Shown here piece after piece: positions 23,945-34,900 of a stretch of DNA of 64,000 nt. The notes beneath the pieces are model-generated. The model did not search any database and was not told the origin of the DNA. It saw only the letters and a program-made list of their open reading frames with translations. Position numbers and translations under genes: made by a program. Origin of the DNA: Psococerastis gibbosa (taxonomy: Eukaryota; Arthropoda; Insecta; Psocodea; Psocidae); contig OZ020488.1 of the NCBI GenBank assembly GCA_963971405.1, forward strand, positions 2,170,001-2,234,000, written 5' to 3'. How positions within the stretch are numbered: position 1 is the first letter of the stretch; each line of letters starts with the position of its first letter.

Positions 23945-24405
23945 CCATCATCCGCGATGCCTATTTTCATATGCCGGTTATATAAACACGACACGTGGTT
24001 TTTAAAGTTTATTGCCGTTCTCTTATATTACCCAATTGCGTCCACAGCATAGATTTTGGTGAGCATGCAGGATTGTTTGCCATTTATAATTTAAAAAAAA
24101 CTTCTGGAAGTTAATTCTAAGTCTCAGCTAAGCATATTGTATCTCCAAAATCCTTTCTAGACATTTCTACGACAAGTGGATATTTTTGGCCAAGGAGTTA
24201 CTTGTTGTACACCCAATGAATCAAACCTACATTCAATGGAATTTAAAGAAGACAGCTCAAATCCATATGTATGTATCGGAAGGAGACATTTTGGCTAGCT
24301 CCTGGTGTTATTATTTAAAAAGGAAAATGCCAAGTCTTTAAATACTTATTTAAGCCCAACAAAAGTAGGACACATGTTCTTCCTTGAGGATTATTTAGAA
24401 GTCAG
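23945..24405. repeat. 460-bp block, second copy
   Basis: Second copy of the block at 21020-21480. It is followed by the same ~210-bp spacer, whose end at 24600 marks the right limit of the array. Confidence 0.85.
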
Positions 24406-24620
24406 TAACTTTTTGGCGGAATGGTTAAGCTAAACGACCAATTCGAACTATAATTAAAGAAACCAATTTATTTGTACTTTTACTAATTACGGTAGAGTAC
24501 CTACTTAATTATGATTCTCATGTATACTGATTAAATACATTGCCATATTTACATATATATCCATTATTTTAACCCGGTCCACTATACCGGCATGCAACGT
24601 TCCACTTTATCCTACACTAG

Positions 24621-25039
24621 GGCGTAAAGTGAACCCGGTTCCAAAGGTTTGGAACAGTGGAAAATATCGTAAAAATAATTTAAAATAATGGTCCCGCCAC
24701 TTCATCCATAGTTAGCGAATATTGACAGACTCACAACTACTATATATTTAAAATTCGGCGTATAATAAGATACTCAGTATATGCTGCTTTTTTTCTTAAC
24801 CGGTCCGCTTTGCCCCACTTTCCCCTTCCGCAATAAGTACCTCCTCACTCAATCCATTTAACATGAAAATCAATACTACTACTATTTCTTTTAAAATACA
24901 TTAATGATAGGGCCTATATTGTATAATTTGCAAACAACAAGAAATCAACCAATTTCTTAACATTTCCAAGAAATAACGTGAAAATCAGTCAATATCTATT
25001 ATTATGTAGGCTATTCCGAAGTCCCCAATTTAATCTTTG
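24621..25039. other. no gene seen
   Basis: AT-rich spacer between the array and a LINE remnant; nothing recognised. Confidence 0.35.
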
Positions 25040-25560
25040 TAGTCAGGTGCCTTAGCTCTGTGTGTCCTCCGGAGGTTACTCTCCAGGCCTACCACTCACT
25101 TGTAATGAACCATATAAACTACGGCATATTGGCCTGGGGAGGGACCTCCGCAGCTCCGTAGGGAACATGGACGCTGTACTCAGGCTGACAGGCTCGAAAA
25201 GAGGGGAGTCTGCTACATGCTAAAACTGGGACCTCGTGACAGTTGTCGCTCTCACTTCAAATCATTAAAAATCGTGACAGCCCCAAGTCTGTACATATTT
25301 AGATGCATTTTACATATCACAAAGACTGAGATTTGGGGGACATTTAAATAAATGGGGGACACCCACACCTACAACACGAGGTAACGGGGAGGCCTTGTAA
25401 GGTCAGCGCCACGCATAGCCAAGTGTGAGCGACTGGATCCTATACTACATGGTTTCGCCTACCATAGAAAACTCCCGATTGAACTGAGAGCGGTGAGAAA
25501 TGCCTATCTTCCCTAAATTGCTTAGAAACCATCTCTTAGAGCAAGCTTTCTACACTACAG
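25040..25560 (+). pseudogene. LINE C-terminal remnant
   Basis: The broken frame gives AYHSLVMNHINYGILAWGG, the post-RT segment of Jockey/CR1-like LINEs. It is followed by FRCILHITKTEIWG and, near 25440-25530, a block like LHGFAYHRKLPIELRAVRNA that matches the C-terminal tail of such proteins. Many stops and frameshifts show that it is old. Confidence 0.6.
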
Positions 25561-25649
25561 TCACTGAGGCACTAGCACAATGACAATGACAGAACTTCCT
25601 GATTTTGGCGATATTTTGACGAATTTACTTTATGCTTTCTTGTCAATTA

Positions 25650-26250
25650 CTTGTTGATTACTTCTATTGTATAATTTAACAGAATTTATATATATTCTTC
25701 TTCTTCCGGCTCTACAGCCCTTGGTGGGCTTTGGCCTGCTCGACAACACTCCTCCATTCTTCTCGGTTTTGCACAACGCTCCACCATCTGGAGACTCCCA
25801 ACTCGCGAAGGTCATTCTCTAACTCGTCCTTCCAGCGGTTTCTTGGCCGTCCTGGCAGTCGTCTTCCCGTCATGCTTGCTTTGTACATTTTTCGTGGCAT
25901 GCGTTCTTCAGACATCCTTACAACGTGTCCCAGCCACCTTAATCGTTGTGCTTTAATGAACCTTACTATGTCTTCTCCGTTGAGAGCGGCGTCGATTTCA
26001 GCGTTGTTTCTTATACGCCATTCTCCGTACTCGTAAAGGGGTCCATATATCCTCCTTATTATCTTTCTTTCGAGTACACGTAGTTTGTTGGCATCGTTTA
26101 CAGTGAGATTCCAGGTTTCCGATCCGTATGTTGCAACTGGTCTTATAAGGGTTTTGTATATTCGTAGTTTTGTGGCTCTAGAGATAAGTCTTGACTTGAG
26201 CAATTTTAGGTTGGCAAAATATGCTCTATTGGCTGCTGTTATTCTTATTA
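25650..26250 (-). pseudogene. RTE-like LINE, C-terminal part of ORF
   Basis: A 163-codon frame (26203-25712) begins LKSRLISRATKLRIYKTLIR and carries PVATYGSETW, ERKIIRRIYGP, IKAQRLRWLGHVVRM and GRPRNRWKDELENDLRELG. This is the characteristic region after the RT domain in RTE-like LINEs. It continues to EWRSVVEQAKAHQGL and a stop at the element's 3' end. The upstream RT and endonuclease are missing, so it is a 5'-truncated insertion. A fragment of the same family lies in intron 3 of the condensin gene at 63030-63140. Confidence 0.8.
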
Positions 26251-26572
26251 TTTATATATATTGCTTTCCATTTATACGTAGTATAAGGAAAGCTTTGTGA
26301 TGGTCGAAATTTTCGATTCCGAGATTTCAACGGATTTACATGTTTTGAGGTCCCAGGAACCCAAAAAAGTGGTTTTTACGAAATGTCTGTCTGTCTGTCT
26401 GTTCGTCGATTTCCGGGCCAACTACTCGGCCGATTTTGAAGAAATTTTGCATATAGGATCACAAAAATCATACCTTGAAACCATTTTTATTTTATTTTGG
26501 GATAACTCAATTTGGGGGGGTTTTATTCACAAAAAACTTCAAAAAAAATTGATTCTCAAAAACGGCTCAAAC
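26251..26572 (+). repeat. GTCT-containing interspersed repeat
   Basis: The segment GATGGTCGAAATTTTCGATT, TTTTGAGGTCCC and (GTCT)n is a recurrent interspersed-repeat style. It was the target of the Penelope insertion that follows; the same target bases reappear at 27548. Confidence 0.5.
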
Positions 26573-26584
26573 GATTTCTATTAA

Positions 26585-27547
26585 TATAACTGCAAAGGCT
26601 TTCACGGCCGGAGTCGAATGAGGAACCAGTAGAATCCGGGCTGATGGGCCGTGGTCGAAGTGAAAGAGAACTTCCAAACGTTTCGTCAACATCTGCGGTC
26701 GACATCTTCAGTGGAACTGCGTAGACTTCTAAGATTGTATCTCGGAGGCTCAGCAGCGACTGTGAGGGCAGGAGGTTGTGCTCTGAAATTTATACTAAGA
26801 TGCGGGGTGGTGGGGGGTGGAGGCGGAGTCATCCTCGCTCCTGATTGGCTCCCTACTACCTCAACCTGATTTCCGGATGATGACACCAGTTTCTTTGCTG
26901 TAGTCTTCTTTAAGGCTGGATACCAAATTCGATTGACCTTTAATCCTTCTTCTTTCCTATTGAAGTTATGCGGGTGCTTGTGGATCTCTATAGCCTCTCT
27001 GTGTAACCGAGGGTGGTATGAAGAAGTTGTAGAAAGTACTGTAGCATCTTGAAATTGTATTATGTGACCGGTTTGTGTTAGAACATGCTCAGCGATTGCA
27101 GACTTCTCCGACTGTAGAAGACGGCAGTTTCGTTTATGTTCATCAATCCTGGTTTTTAAGCTTCGTTTCGTAGTACCTATATAGACTTCTCCACACGAAC
27201 ACGGAATCCTGTAAACACCTGCTGACGTCATCGGGTCCCGGCTATCTTTGGCTGATCTGTACAAACTATTTAATTTACTCGTAGGCTTGTAAATAGTCTT
27301 CACATTGTGCCGTAAGAAGAGTTTACCTATACGGTCTGAGACTCCCTTGATGAATGGAAGGCAGAGTAGGCCAGTAGTACTTGGGGGTGCGTCTTGCCGA
27401 GCGGATCTATTCATGCGGGGTCGGATGGCACAATCTTAGAAGTCTACGCAGTTCCACTGAAGATGTCGACCGCAGATGTTGACGAAACGTTTGGAAGTTC
27501 TCTTTCACTTCGACCACGGCCCATCAGCCCGGATTCTACTGGTTCCT
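26585..27547 (-). mobile_element. Penelope-like element, 5'-truncated, with perfect inverted arms
   Basis: The insertion is bounded by a 12-bp target duplication GATTTCTATTAA (26573-26584 and 27548-27559). Its outer arms, 26621-26738 and 27430-27547, are a 118-bp inverted repeat that looks identical by eye. A further 36 bp beginning TATAACTGCAAAGGC lies outside the left arm. Between the arms only the endonuclease part of the ORF remains. Identical arms and an intact duplication indicate recent insertion. Confidence 0.88.
26686..27414 (-). CDS. Penelope GIY-YIG endonuclease portion
   Basis: The 242-codon frame starts within the right arm. It carries LPFIKGVSDRIGKLFLRHNV, the linker that follows the RT in Penelope proteins. 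GVYRIPCSCGEVYIG, TKRSLKTRIDEHKRN and SAIAEHVLTQTGH then form the GIY-YIG nuclease domain (residues about 65-125). The C-terminus runs into the left arm. Penelope-like elements use this nuclease with a telomerase-like reverse transcriptase for target-primed insertion. The RT is absent, so the copy cannot move on its own. No stop interrupts the nuclease. Confidence 0.88.
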   Translation of the reverse strand: MNRSARQDAPPSTTGLLCLPFIKGVSDRIGKLFLRHNVKTIYKPTSKLNSLYRSAKDSRDPMTSAGVYRIPCSCGEVYIGTTKRSLKTRIDEHKRNCRLLQSEKSAIAEHVLTQTGHIIQFQDATVLSTTSSYHPRLHREAIEIHKHPHNFNRKEEGLKVNRIWYPALKKTTAKKLVSSSGNQVEVVGSQSGARMTPPPPPTTPHLSINFRAQPPALTVAAEPPRYNLRSLRSSTEDVDRRC

Positions 27548-27559
27548 GATTTCTATTAA

Positions 27560-30500
27560 ATTCACATATATGTAGTTGTTTTTAATTTTAACAAAATGCG
27601 GGGGGGGGGGGTCACGTGCCCCTTGATAGATTGCTTCTGGGGGTAAAAACATAAAAATAACTCAATTTTAATGAAAAATGATTCTGTCGATGATTTCTAC
27701 CTTCAGGTATGTTTTAGGTGTTCAATTGGGTTAGGGTAACAAAAACGGACAGGTTGCATTCCCAAAAAAAATATTTGCTTCTGTGCAAAAAAATATTTTT
27801 TTGAGAAATTAGGGAAAATTCACGCTCCAATACATTACGTGCCATGTTTCATTGTTACTACTGTTACAATGTATTGGTCTGTTCGTTCCAGAATATGCAA
27901 TTATGTTTTAAGGGGTTTTTAATATATAGAGGTGGACCCCCCCCTTGAGGGATCTGAAATTTAACCACAGAGAAATTATTTCCTATGAAATTACACATTA
28001 TGTCTGTCTACTAATTTATAAATTGGAACGCATGTTCGAGTAAACTCGGACCGGTTCTTTATTTAATCTCACTGAGTTAAACGCACAAATAAAGACATTG
28101 AGGCCTCTGCCAATTTATCAACAAACTTATAATTGCCAAGAGCATTGTTGTCCAGATTTAATAATACACTGCCAACTTCTGAGTATTTAGTGTTTCGACA
28201 AACTTGCTAAATTTTTTTAAAGTTTATCATCCACGAGAAATTAAATTATTGGGTTGCATTGTTCGGCCATGTCATGTTTAAAAACTTTACCCAGTTAACC
28301 CATAAGTTCTGTAATAGAGAGGCGAAACTGTTACAAAACTTGAAGCACTTGATACACAAAACCAGTTGCCCACAAGCCAACAATGTTCTCAGTTGTCACA
28401 CCGAAATCGGCAGATACCTCATTCAACGCTTCAGAATTGAGTACAGAGTAAAGTCGGCACTGCTCCTTGGTTACCTTCAACAGCGCAGCTGACGAGGCTT
28501 AGCCTGCTACCGCGGCAAGGTCGAACGCGTCTGAGGGCCAAAAACTTTTCAAAATGTATGCAACTAAAAAATATACCCCCAAGCACGCAGGCAGGCCTAA
28601 GCTGGGGGTTCCTGGTAACCAATTCTACAATAAATTTTACGAGAAATTCAGTAAGACAAATAAATAGACTATATACAATTATTGTTATTTCATCATGTCT
28701 TGACGCTAATAATAGGCTATTAGCATGAAGCCAATGTCAATGGTTAAATTACACGATAAGATTGCGTCTACAATACTTCCCTAGCCTACGTCCTCAGGAA
28801 ACCCAAACTTTAGCAGGTTTTTGTACTTTCGCTTTACTTGCAAAAGTACATGTTAATTTATTTATTTATTTTACTTATTAATTACAAACAACAGCTTAGC
28901 ATACATAGTTATAAACTAAAGAAGTTGAGTCTCCTCTGATGTCTTGTTCGCTCCATCAGCAGTGGCACTCGACAAACGCTGACCTTAATTTCTCCACACG
29001 AGGTGATTAGTTTGGAGCTTGTCCCATTCATCCAAGATATCTAAAGTAATAGCCATGATGCTCCGCTTGTGCAGACCCAGGTCAAAGTAGCAGCTGTACC
29101 GCATATTAAACTACCCCTGGAAAACCAGTGATGGCGTAATGGACAAGTCCTTTAAGGAGCTTTCAGGAACTGTCTTCGCCGTCGCAATGAACTTCAAATA
29201 GCAAGCCCAATTCTTCAGTAATTAGTAGCTTTTTCACGGGAATAAGACAACAATTAGATCATTGAATTAGAAAACGGCCATAAGAATAGTCTTTCTTCCA
29301 AATGTTACAGACCATTCTTAAAGTCATAGTTCACACTCAATTCACTGTAATTTTTCTGTATTTAGCATTTATGCTCATTAGCTTATAGTAGAAGGCTAGG
29401 TTCAGGTGGTGACGAAAAAATAAATACTAAATAGTCTATTGTCTTGCAATGCAGTTCAAATAGAATGAACCTTCTTCAGATTCAGAGGGATTTTGTCTGG
29501 AAATGTTTATTGGCATACAGGTGGCATGTTCCGGTTGTCTGAAGACCTCTACAGGAGCCATATCAATCATGAAGCTCATAAGCGGCCGTTCTTCAGTGAT
29601 TTATAACTCCTCCACAGGATTAAAAGCCATTTCACTATACTCATAGGTTACACCGAAGAAAGTGGCACGCAACTACCAGGAATCATCACGGTAAAATTTC
29701 CAATAGTGACAATTAGTCTTCATTACAGTTGACATCGGACATCAGTGGCTGATTGTGTCGCAGTTGCAGCCATACGGAAGAGTCCGTTAGGTCAGCAAAA
29801 CAATTAACAAAACCATGTCACCCGAAATGTTCACTTGCTCACATGCTTTGAAGACGACCATAAGAAGAGAGAAATATGAAGCAGCAGTGACTAGAAGTTC
29901 GCCAAGAACCATCACGGCAAAAGTTGAAATAGTGGCGACCTGTCTTCCGTGTAGTTGATGGTATTGTCAGCCGATATCTGCTTGCATTACTGATTTTATT
30001 GCAGCTATACTGCATAGTCAATTAGGCCACCATACATCCTTATTGTCATTTTCGGCGTCTCCAATTATGTTTCAACTGGAAATTCATGTCGCGGAATGCT
30101 TACAGTAACACCAAACAAGGAGCTGGTCGAAAAACAACAGGGACAAACCAAGATGAATCCAATGCAAGGAGATCAAGTTTCTTCAGACGGCTAGCTACAT
30201 AGGTAGTACATACAGTGTCCCTAATTTACAGTCCCAACAATTTCACATTCTATATAAACAATCAATCCGTAAACAGAAATAAGTACAGTATGTGCATCTA
30301 ACTCAACAGAGATAAATAAATTAAATAAATAAATAATCAGACAATAACAATCAAATGTAAACATTGAAAAAATATGATGAATGAAAAAAAAAACATTTTC
30401 AATAGGCTATATGGATTTATGTAATAATTTATTTGTAATTAAGAAATAGTAGTGGTATTGTTCGTATTTTATATTTTAATATACTGTATATGATATTCTT

Positions 30501-30690
30501 TTAAGGTTAATTGTGACAATGTTTTATGGAAAATTACTTTAGTGACTATATAAGATCTAATGAACGAGAGTCCATACAAAAATATTTCTACGTCTTTTTC
30601 AAATATTTTTAGTTTATTAATTTTCAATATCCAGTACATTGTTTACTCTGTAGTATACAAACAAGTTAACCAACCTAAAAATATCACAAG
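27560..30690. other. no gene recognised; degenerate internal repetition
   Basis: Contains a poly-G run (27600-27612). Two segments about 230 bp apart share a loose pattern: ATCATCACGGTAAAATTTCC near 29680 and ACCATCACGGCAAAAGTTGA near 29908. On the minus strand this resembles decayed coding repeats, but no family could be assigned. No RNA gene seen. Confidence 0.35.
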
Positions 30691-30699
30691 TATCCCTTA

Positions 30700-31050
30700 C
30701 GCCCTCTTACGAAACCTTTTTCAGTCCCACATACACTCTTCTACAAATCTATAACAACATTTGGCTAAACCACAAATTTCCTGAGGAAGAGGAAACGCCT
30801 GGAGGAATAGCATAGTTGTACCGGTCGCAAAATCGGGGAAAAACTGCAGCATTGCATCATATTATCGTCAAATTTCTCTTAATAACGACTGTGCCTACAA
30901 ACTAATGGAAAGAATGGTAAATTTACGCCTAGATTAATAATAATAATTCGTGTATTTACCAAAAAAAAACATTACAAATTTTTCTTCAATTGGATTCTGA
31001 CTAATTGAAACTTGTTTTTAAACCGGTTCACTGTGGATCGCGAAAGGGAC
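30700..31050 (+). pseudogene. old LINE reverse transcriptase, left part
   Basis: Across frames: LAKPQIS, WRNSIVVPVAKSGKNCSIAS, YYRQISLNNDCAYKLMERMV and NLRLD. These align by eye with 'HSILIPIRKP...SYRPISLTNCLCKIMERLVNNRL' of the intact I-clade LINE at 32-35.7 kb. The piece ends near HCGSRKG at the hAT boundary (31050). It continues at 36523 beyond the nested elements. It is heavily mutated. Confidence 0.7.
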
Positions 31051-31423
31051 CAGTGGTCGGCAACCCATCTTCTTCGGCAATACTGTAATTTTACCATTTT
31101 AAAAGTGAAACGGGAAAAAATGATTAAAATAGTACCTACTAAAAAAATAAAAAAATATTATTTGCTTTTAAAACTTTTAAAAATGGCACAAAAATATTTT
31201 CACGTGCACAGGTTGGCAGCGAGTCATTGTCGTGGGAGTTAGGCGGCTATTCCACCGACGTGGATTTTCAATGTGAATGTGTCATGACGCGGTTGCAGAC
31301 TCTGCCATATTTTAATAATAATATTTGGACGTAGATACCAAATATTTTATTGAGACAATCGAATCTATGAAGAACGCATTTTTGAAAAGATTCAAGCAGT
31401 AAAATAAGAATACATTTTATTTT

Positions 31424-31767
31424 GTGTTACGCCCCCTTGACGCTGCCACTGAGGATCTCAACTTCGCCCCCTTCAATATTGACGTTAGCTCTTTTGAAAT
31501 GCAACTTGTCGAATTAAAACATAACGAAACTTGGAGGGCCAAAATCGAAACTTTGGCAAAGGATTTGGAAAAATTAGAAAATTGTGAGCTGAGTACTGCC
31601 CATCAATGGACGGCTTTACGAAATCTCCAAAAGGAAGACGAGATTATTTTTAAAGCATGGTCAAGTCTTCCGGACTCGTATGGACAGCTGAAGAAATATG
31701 CTTTTGGCATCCTTTCAATGTTCGGTTCCACTTATTTGTGCGAACAGTCATTTTCACGAATGAATTT

Positions 31768-31771
<4 letters not shown>
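31424..31771 (+). pseudogene. hAT transposase C-terminal fragment, first part
   Basis: The frame contains FNIDVSSFEMQLVELKHNET, HQWTALRNLQKEDEIIFKAW, KKYAFGILSMFGSTYLCEQS and FSRMNLI. This is the hATC dimerisation region of the SCAND3/GTF2IRD2-type hAT group. It is interrupted at 31771 by the poly(T) end of a minus-strand LINE. The remaining residues resume at 36126. Confidence 0.85.
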
Positions 31772-31800
<29 letters not shown>

Positions 31801-31996
31801 TATAAAGCGCCAGACCCGTGTGGGTAAACGCGCTTTCTGGTTTGTAGTTGCCGGTGTTGTTGTCTGTGTTGTGTGTGTATGGTATTAGTTGGTGGTGTGT
31901 GGCAAACTGCGATCAGGAGGGCACTGGACAACGGGTTGCCCAGTGACCGTCTAAGGGCAGTTTGCCAATGCTTGTATTAAAGTAGTGTGTTGTTTG

Positions 31997-34900
31997 TTAG
32001 ATGAGGCTTGCCAGAGCTGTTGAGTGAAGAAAAGGAATGGTGTGCTGGAGAAGAATTGTATTGTGCGAGACTGCTTTCTGGAAATCTGTATCAGGAGGGA
32101 AGGTTCTGTATCTTGAGTAGACAGGGCATTCTATGACAATGTGAGGAATAGTTAGTCGTACCTGACAATTGTGGCATATGGGGGGTGGGGTGCCTGCCAT
32201 TAGGTGTCCATGTGTTAACCTTGTATGGCCTATTCTCAAACGAACCACCTTCACTTGGTCTCTTCTACTCATCTGGTGCTCGAACAAGTTCCAGCCCCCC
32301 ACCCTTGGTTGTATTGTTCTTAGTTTATTTTCCTTCGCAGTACTCCACTCTGTCTGCCAACATTCTGTTAAGAGGTTGTGTGCTGTATTTTTAAAGTCTG
32401 ACGGGGGAAAGTAAGGGAAGGGGGGAGAATGAAGACTTGTTGCAGAATTGGCTGCGTTGTCGGCCCTGTCATTACCCTCTATCCCTATGTGGGATGGGGC
32501 CCAGAGAAACTCAATGCATTGGGTCGGTGGCAGGCATGCGATTAAATTAATAATTAGGTGTATTAGGGGATTTTTAGGATATAATTGCTGAATAGCTGTG
32601 AGGGCGGCTAAGCTGTCGGAGATGATAAGTGCTCTGTCTATGGAATGTTTTATAATATGCAATATTGCTTGATGTATAGCTACAAGTTCAGCTGTATAGA
32701 CGGACGCTTGCGGCAATAAAGGTATGAGGAGAAGATCTGAATTATATGACACACCGGCCCCTGCGCCGTACTTGGTTTTGGAGCCATCCGTATAGAAATG
32801 GTGCCATGTGTGAGTCGGGTAAAACAGCAGTTTATTCTTAAAGTATTTGTTTACAAAAACATGCGGAATAATATCTTTGGGATAATCTGTCAGGGACGTG
32901 TCGCACCGTATTTTAGGGACAATCCATGGTGGTGGCGGAGTGAACCCGAGAGTGTAATGCATTGTAATTGGTGGCAAGCGGGTGGTTAGCTTTTCTAAAA
33001 GTAGTCGTAATCTGTAGGAATAGGGGTGAGATGATCGAGGGTGGGTTCTATAGACGGTGTCAAAAGATGTGTCTGTTACATCAGTCAGGGTGACTAGATG
33101 TGGATTGCTAATGACTCGGGAATAAAAGGTGACCATTAACTTGTCTCTGCGAATATGCAGAGGTGGCTCCCCTGCCACTACCCCTATACTGTTTGTAGGG
33201 CTAGATTTAAAGGCACCCAGGCAAAGGCGGATGGCTGTGTTATGCACCACATCCAGAGCCCTTAACAATGTTTTATTTGCTGAAGCGTACATGATGCAGC
33301 CATAATCGATTTTGGAACGTATCAATGCTCTGTACATCGTAAGGAGGATCTTCACATCTGCCCCCCAATTTTGATTGGCCACAACTTTCAATGCGTTCAG
33401 ATCTAGAATGCATTTATGCCTGAGACTGGTTATATGCTCAGTCCAAGTGAGGCGCCTGTCCAGAGTTAAGCCTAAAAATTTATGGGATTGTTTGAATAGG
33501 ATCGGATGGTTGTTTAGCGTCAGGCGGGGATGATTATTGCACCTTCTTTTTCTGCAGAAGTGAACAGCGGAAGCTTTATTTATAGAGAAAACAAAACCAT
33601 TCTCTCTGGCCCACTGTTCTAGAGATCTTATAGCAAGGGTGAGTTTGTTTTTAATTACTGGCAGGCTAGGGGATGAATACATGATACACAAATCATCTAT
33701 ATATAGTGACGCCAAAATATCCGGCGATAAGTAGTCGCTGATTGAATTGATTGCTATAATAAATATACTGCAACTTAAAATGGACCCCTGGGGGGTCCCA
33801 TTATCTAAACGTTCAATTCTTGATAGGGTCTCACCCAAACGGACGGTCAGGGAGCGGTCTCTTAGAAAGTTCTTGATGAAGCTTAGTAGGTTCCCACAGA
33901 GTCCCCATCTTTCCATAGTTTTTAAAATTTGATGGTGCCACAGCTTGTTGTAGGCGGCCTCCAAGTCAAAGAACACGGCTACGGTGTGTTGGCGACGTGT
34001 AAAACCCTGTTGTATGTTTTGAGTTACCCTTGCTAATAGATCTGTAGTCGTGCGACCTTTTCTGCCTCCACACTGGTAATTTGTGATCAACTGGCGCTGT
34101 TCGAGAATGTGCGTTAGTCTATTATTGACTAATCTTTCCATTATTTTGCATAGGCAGTTCGTTAGGGATATAGGGCGGTAAGAAGAAGGTGCACCGGAAT
34201 TTTTTTGTGGCTTTCGTATGGGTATTAGTATGGAGTGACGCCACGCTCCTGGAAATTTATGTTTTGTCCATATTGCATTGTATAGCGCAAGTAGCAGCGA
34301 TTTATAGTGTTGTGGCATCTCTTTAATGAAAATATATGGAAGGGAATCAGGTCCGGGGGCCGTGTTTTTACATTGGGAAAGCGCGTATTGCAATTCTTTC
34401 AAAGTAAATTGGGCGTTGTAGGGTTCATTGTGCCCCCCTGTTACCGTAATTGGGGAGGCTTCCAGAATGGACTTCGACATAAGGGAGGTTAGGGGAATAC
34501 ATTCATTACTCGAAATTTCCCCAAAAAAAATTGCAAACTGGTTCGCGATATCTTGTATACTAGTGTAACAACGATCTTCAATTTGTAGTGGACCCCATTT
34601 TACTGGTCGTGTTATGCCTCTTATATGCCTAATTTTATTCCATACTGTAGCCATAGGTACGTCGGTTCTAAGGGATGATACGAAATTCTGCCAGTAGGAT
34701 TTCTTTTCCTGCTTGAGAATACGCCTGGTAAGGGCTTCCTGTTTTTTGAGAAGCAACAGATTAGTTTGGCTAGGGAAAACTTTAAATTTGTGGTATAAGG
34801 ATCTACGCAATTTAACGGCACGGGAGCAGTGGTCATTCCACCAAGGTACTAACTTTCTCTTGGACTGAATGGGGTGCTTTTTGGAAAAATGGGTCTGGGC

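Larger units (their letters stand above)
18640..24620. repeat. satellite-like array of ~210-240 bp units with higher-order duplications
   Basis: About 18 copies of a unit containing CTGCGAAGTCCCGAG, CTTCCATCTGTGACG, GAGCGAGGTCATTGGC and CACCATGGGCAGTTGATG occur. Spacings between consecutive CTGCGAAGTCCC words are about 211-241 bp. Two subtypes alternate: one with AAGCTGTTTCGCAGATACTT, one with TCAATGTAAAGCAGTGTTAA. Interspersed are a ~210-bp spacer (about 18863, 21491, 23002, 24402; GTCAGTAACTTTTTGG) and a ~460-bp block present twice (21020-21480 and 23945-24405). Units read as short ORFs, but stops and shifts make coding unlikely. Confidence 0.9.

Noticed and set aside
32169..34492. Plus-strand ORFs across the I-clade LINE
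   Set aside because: They are antisense to an intact ORF2 with full catalytic motifs.
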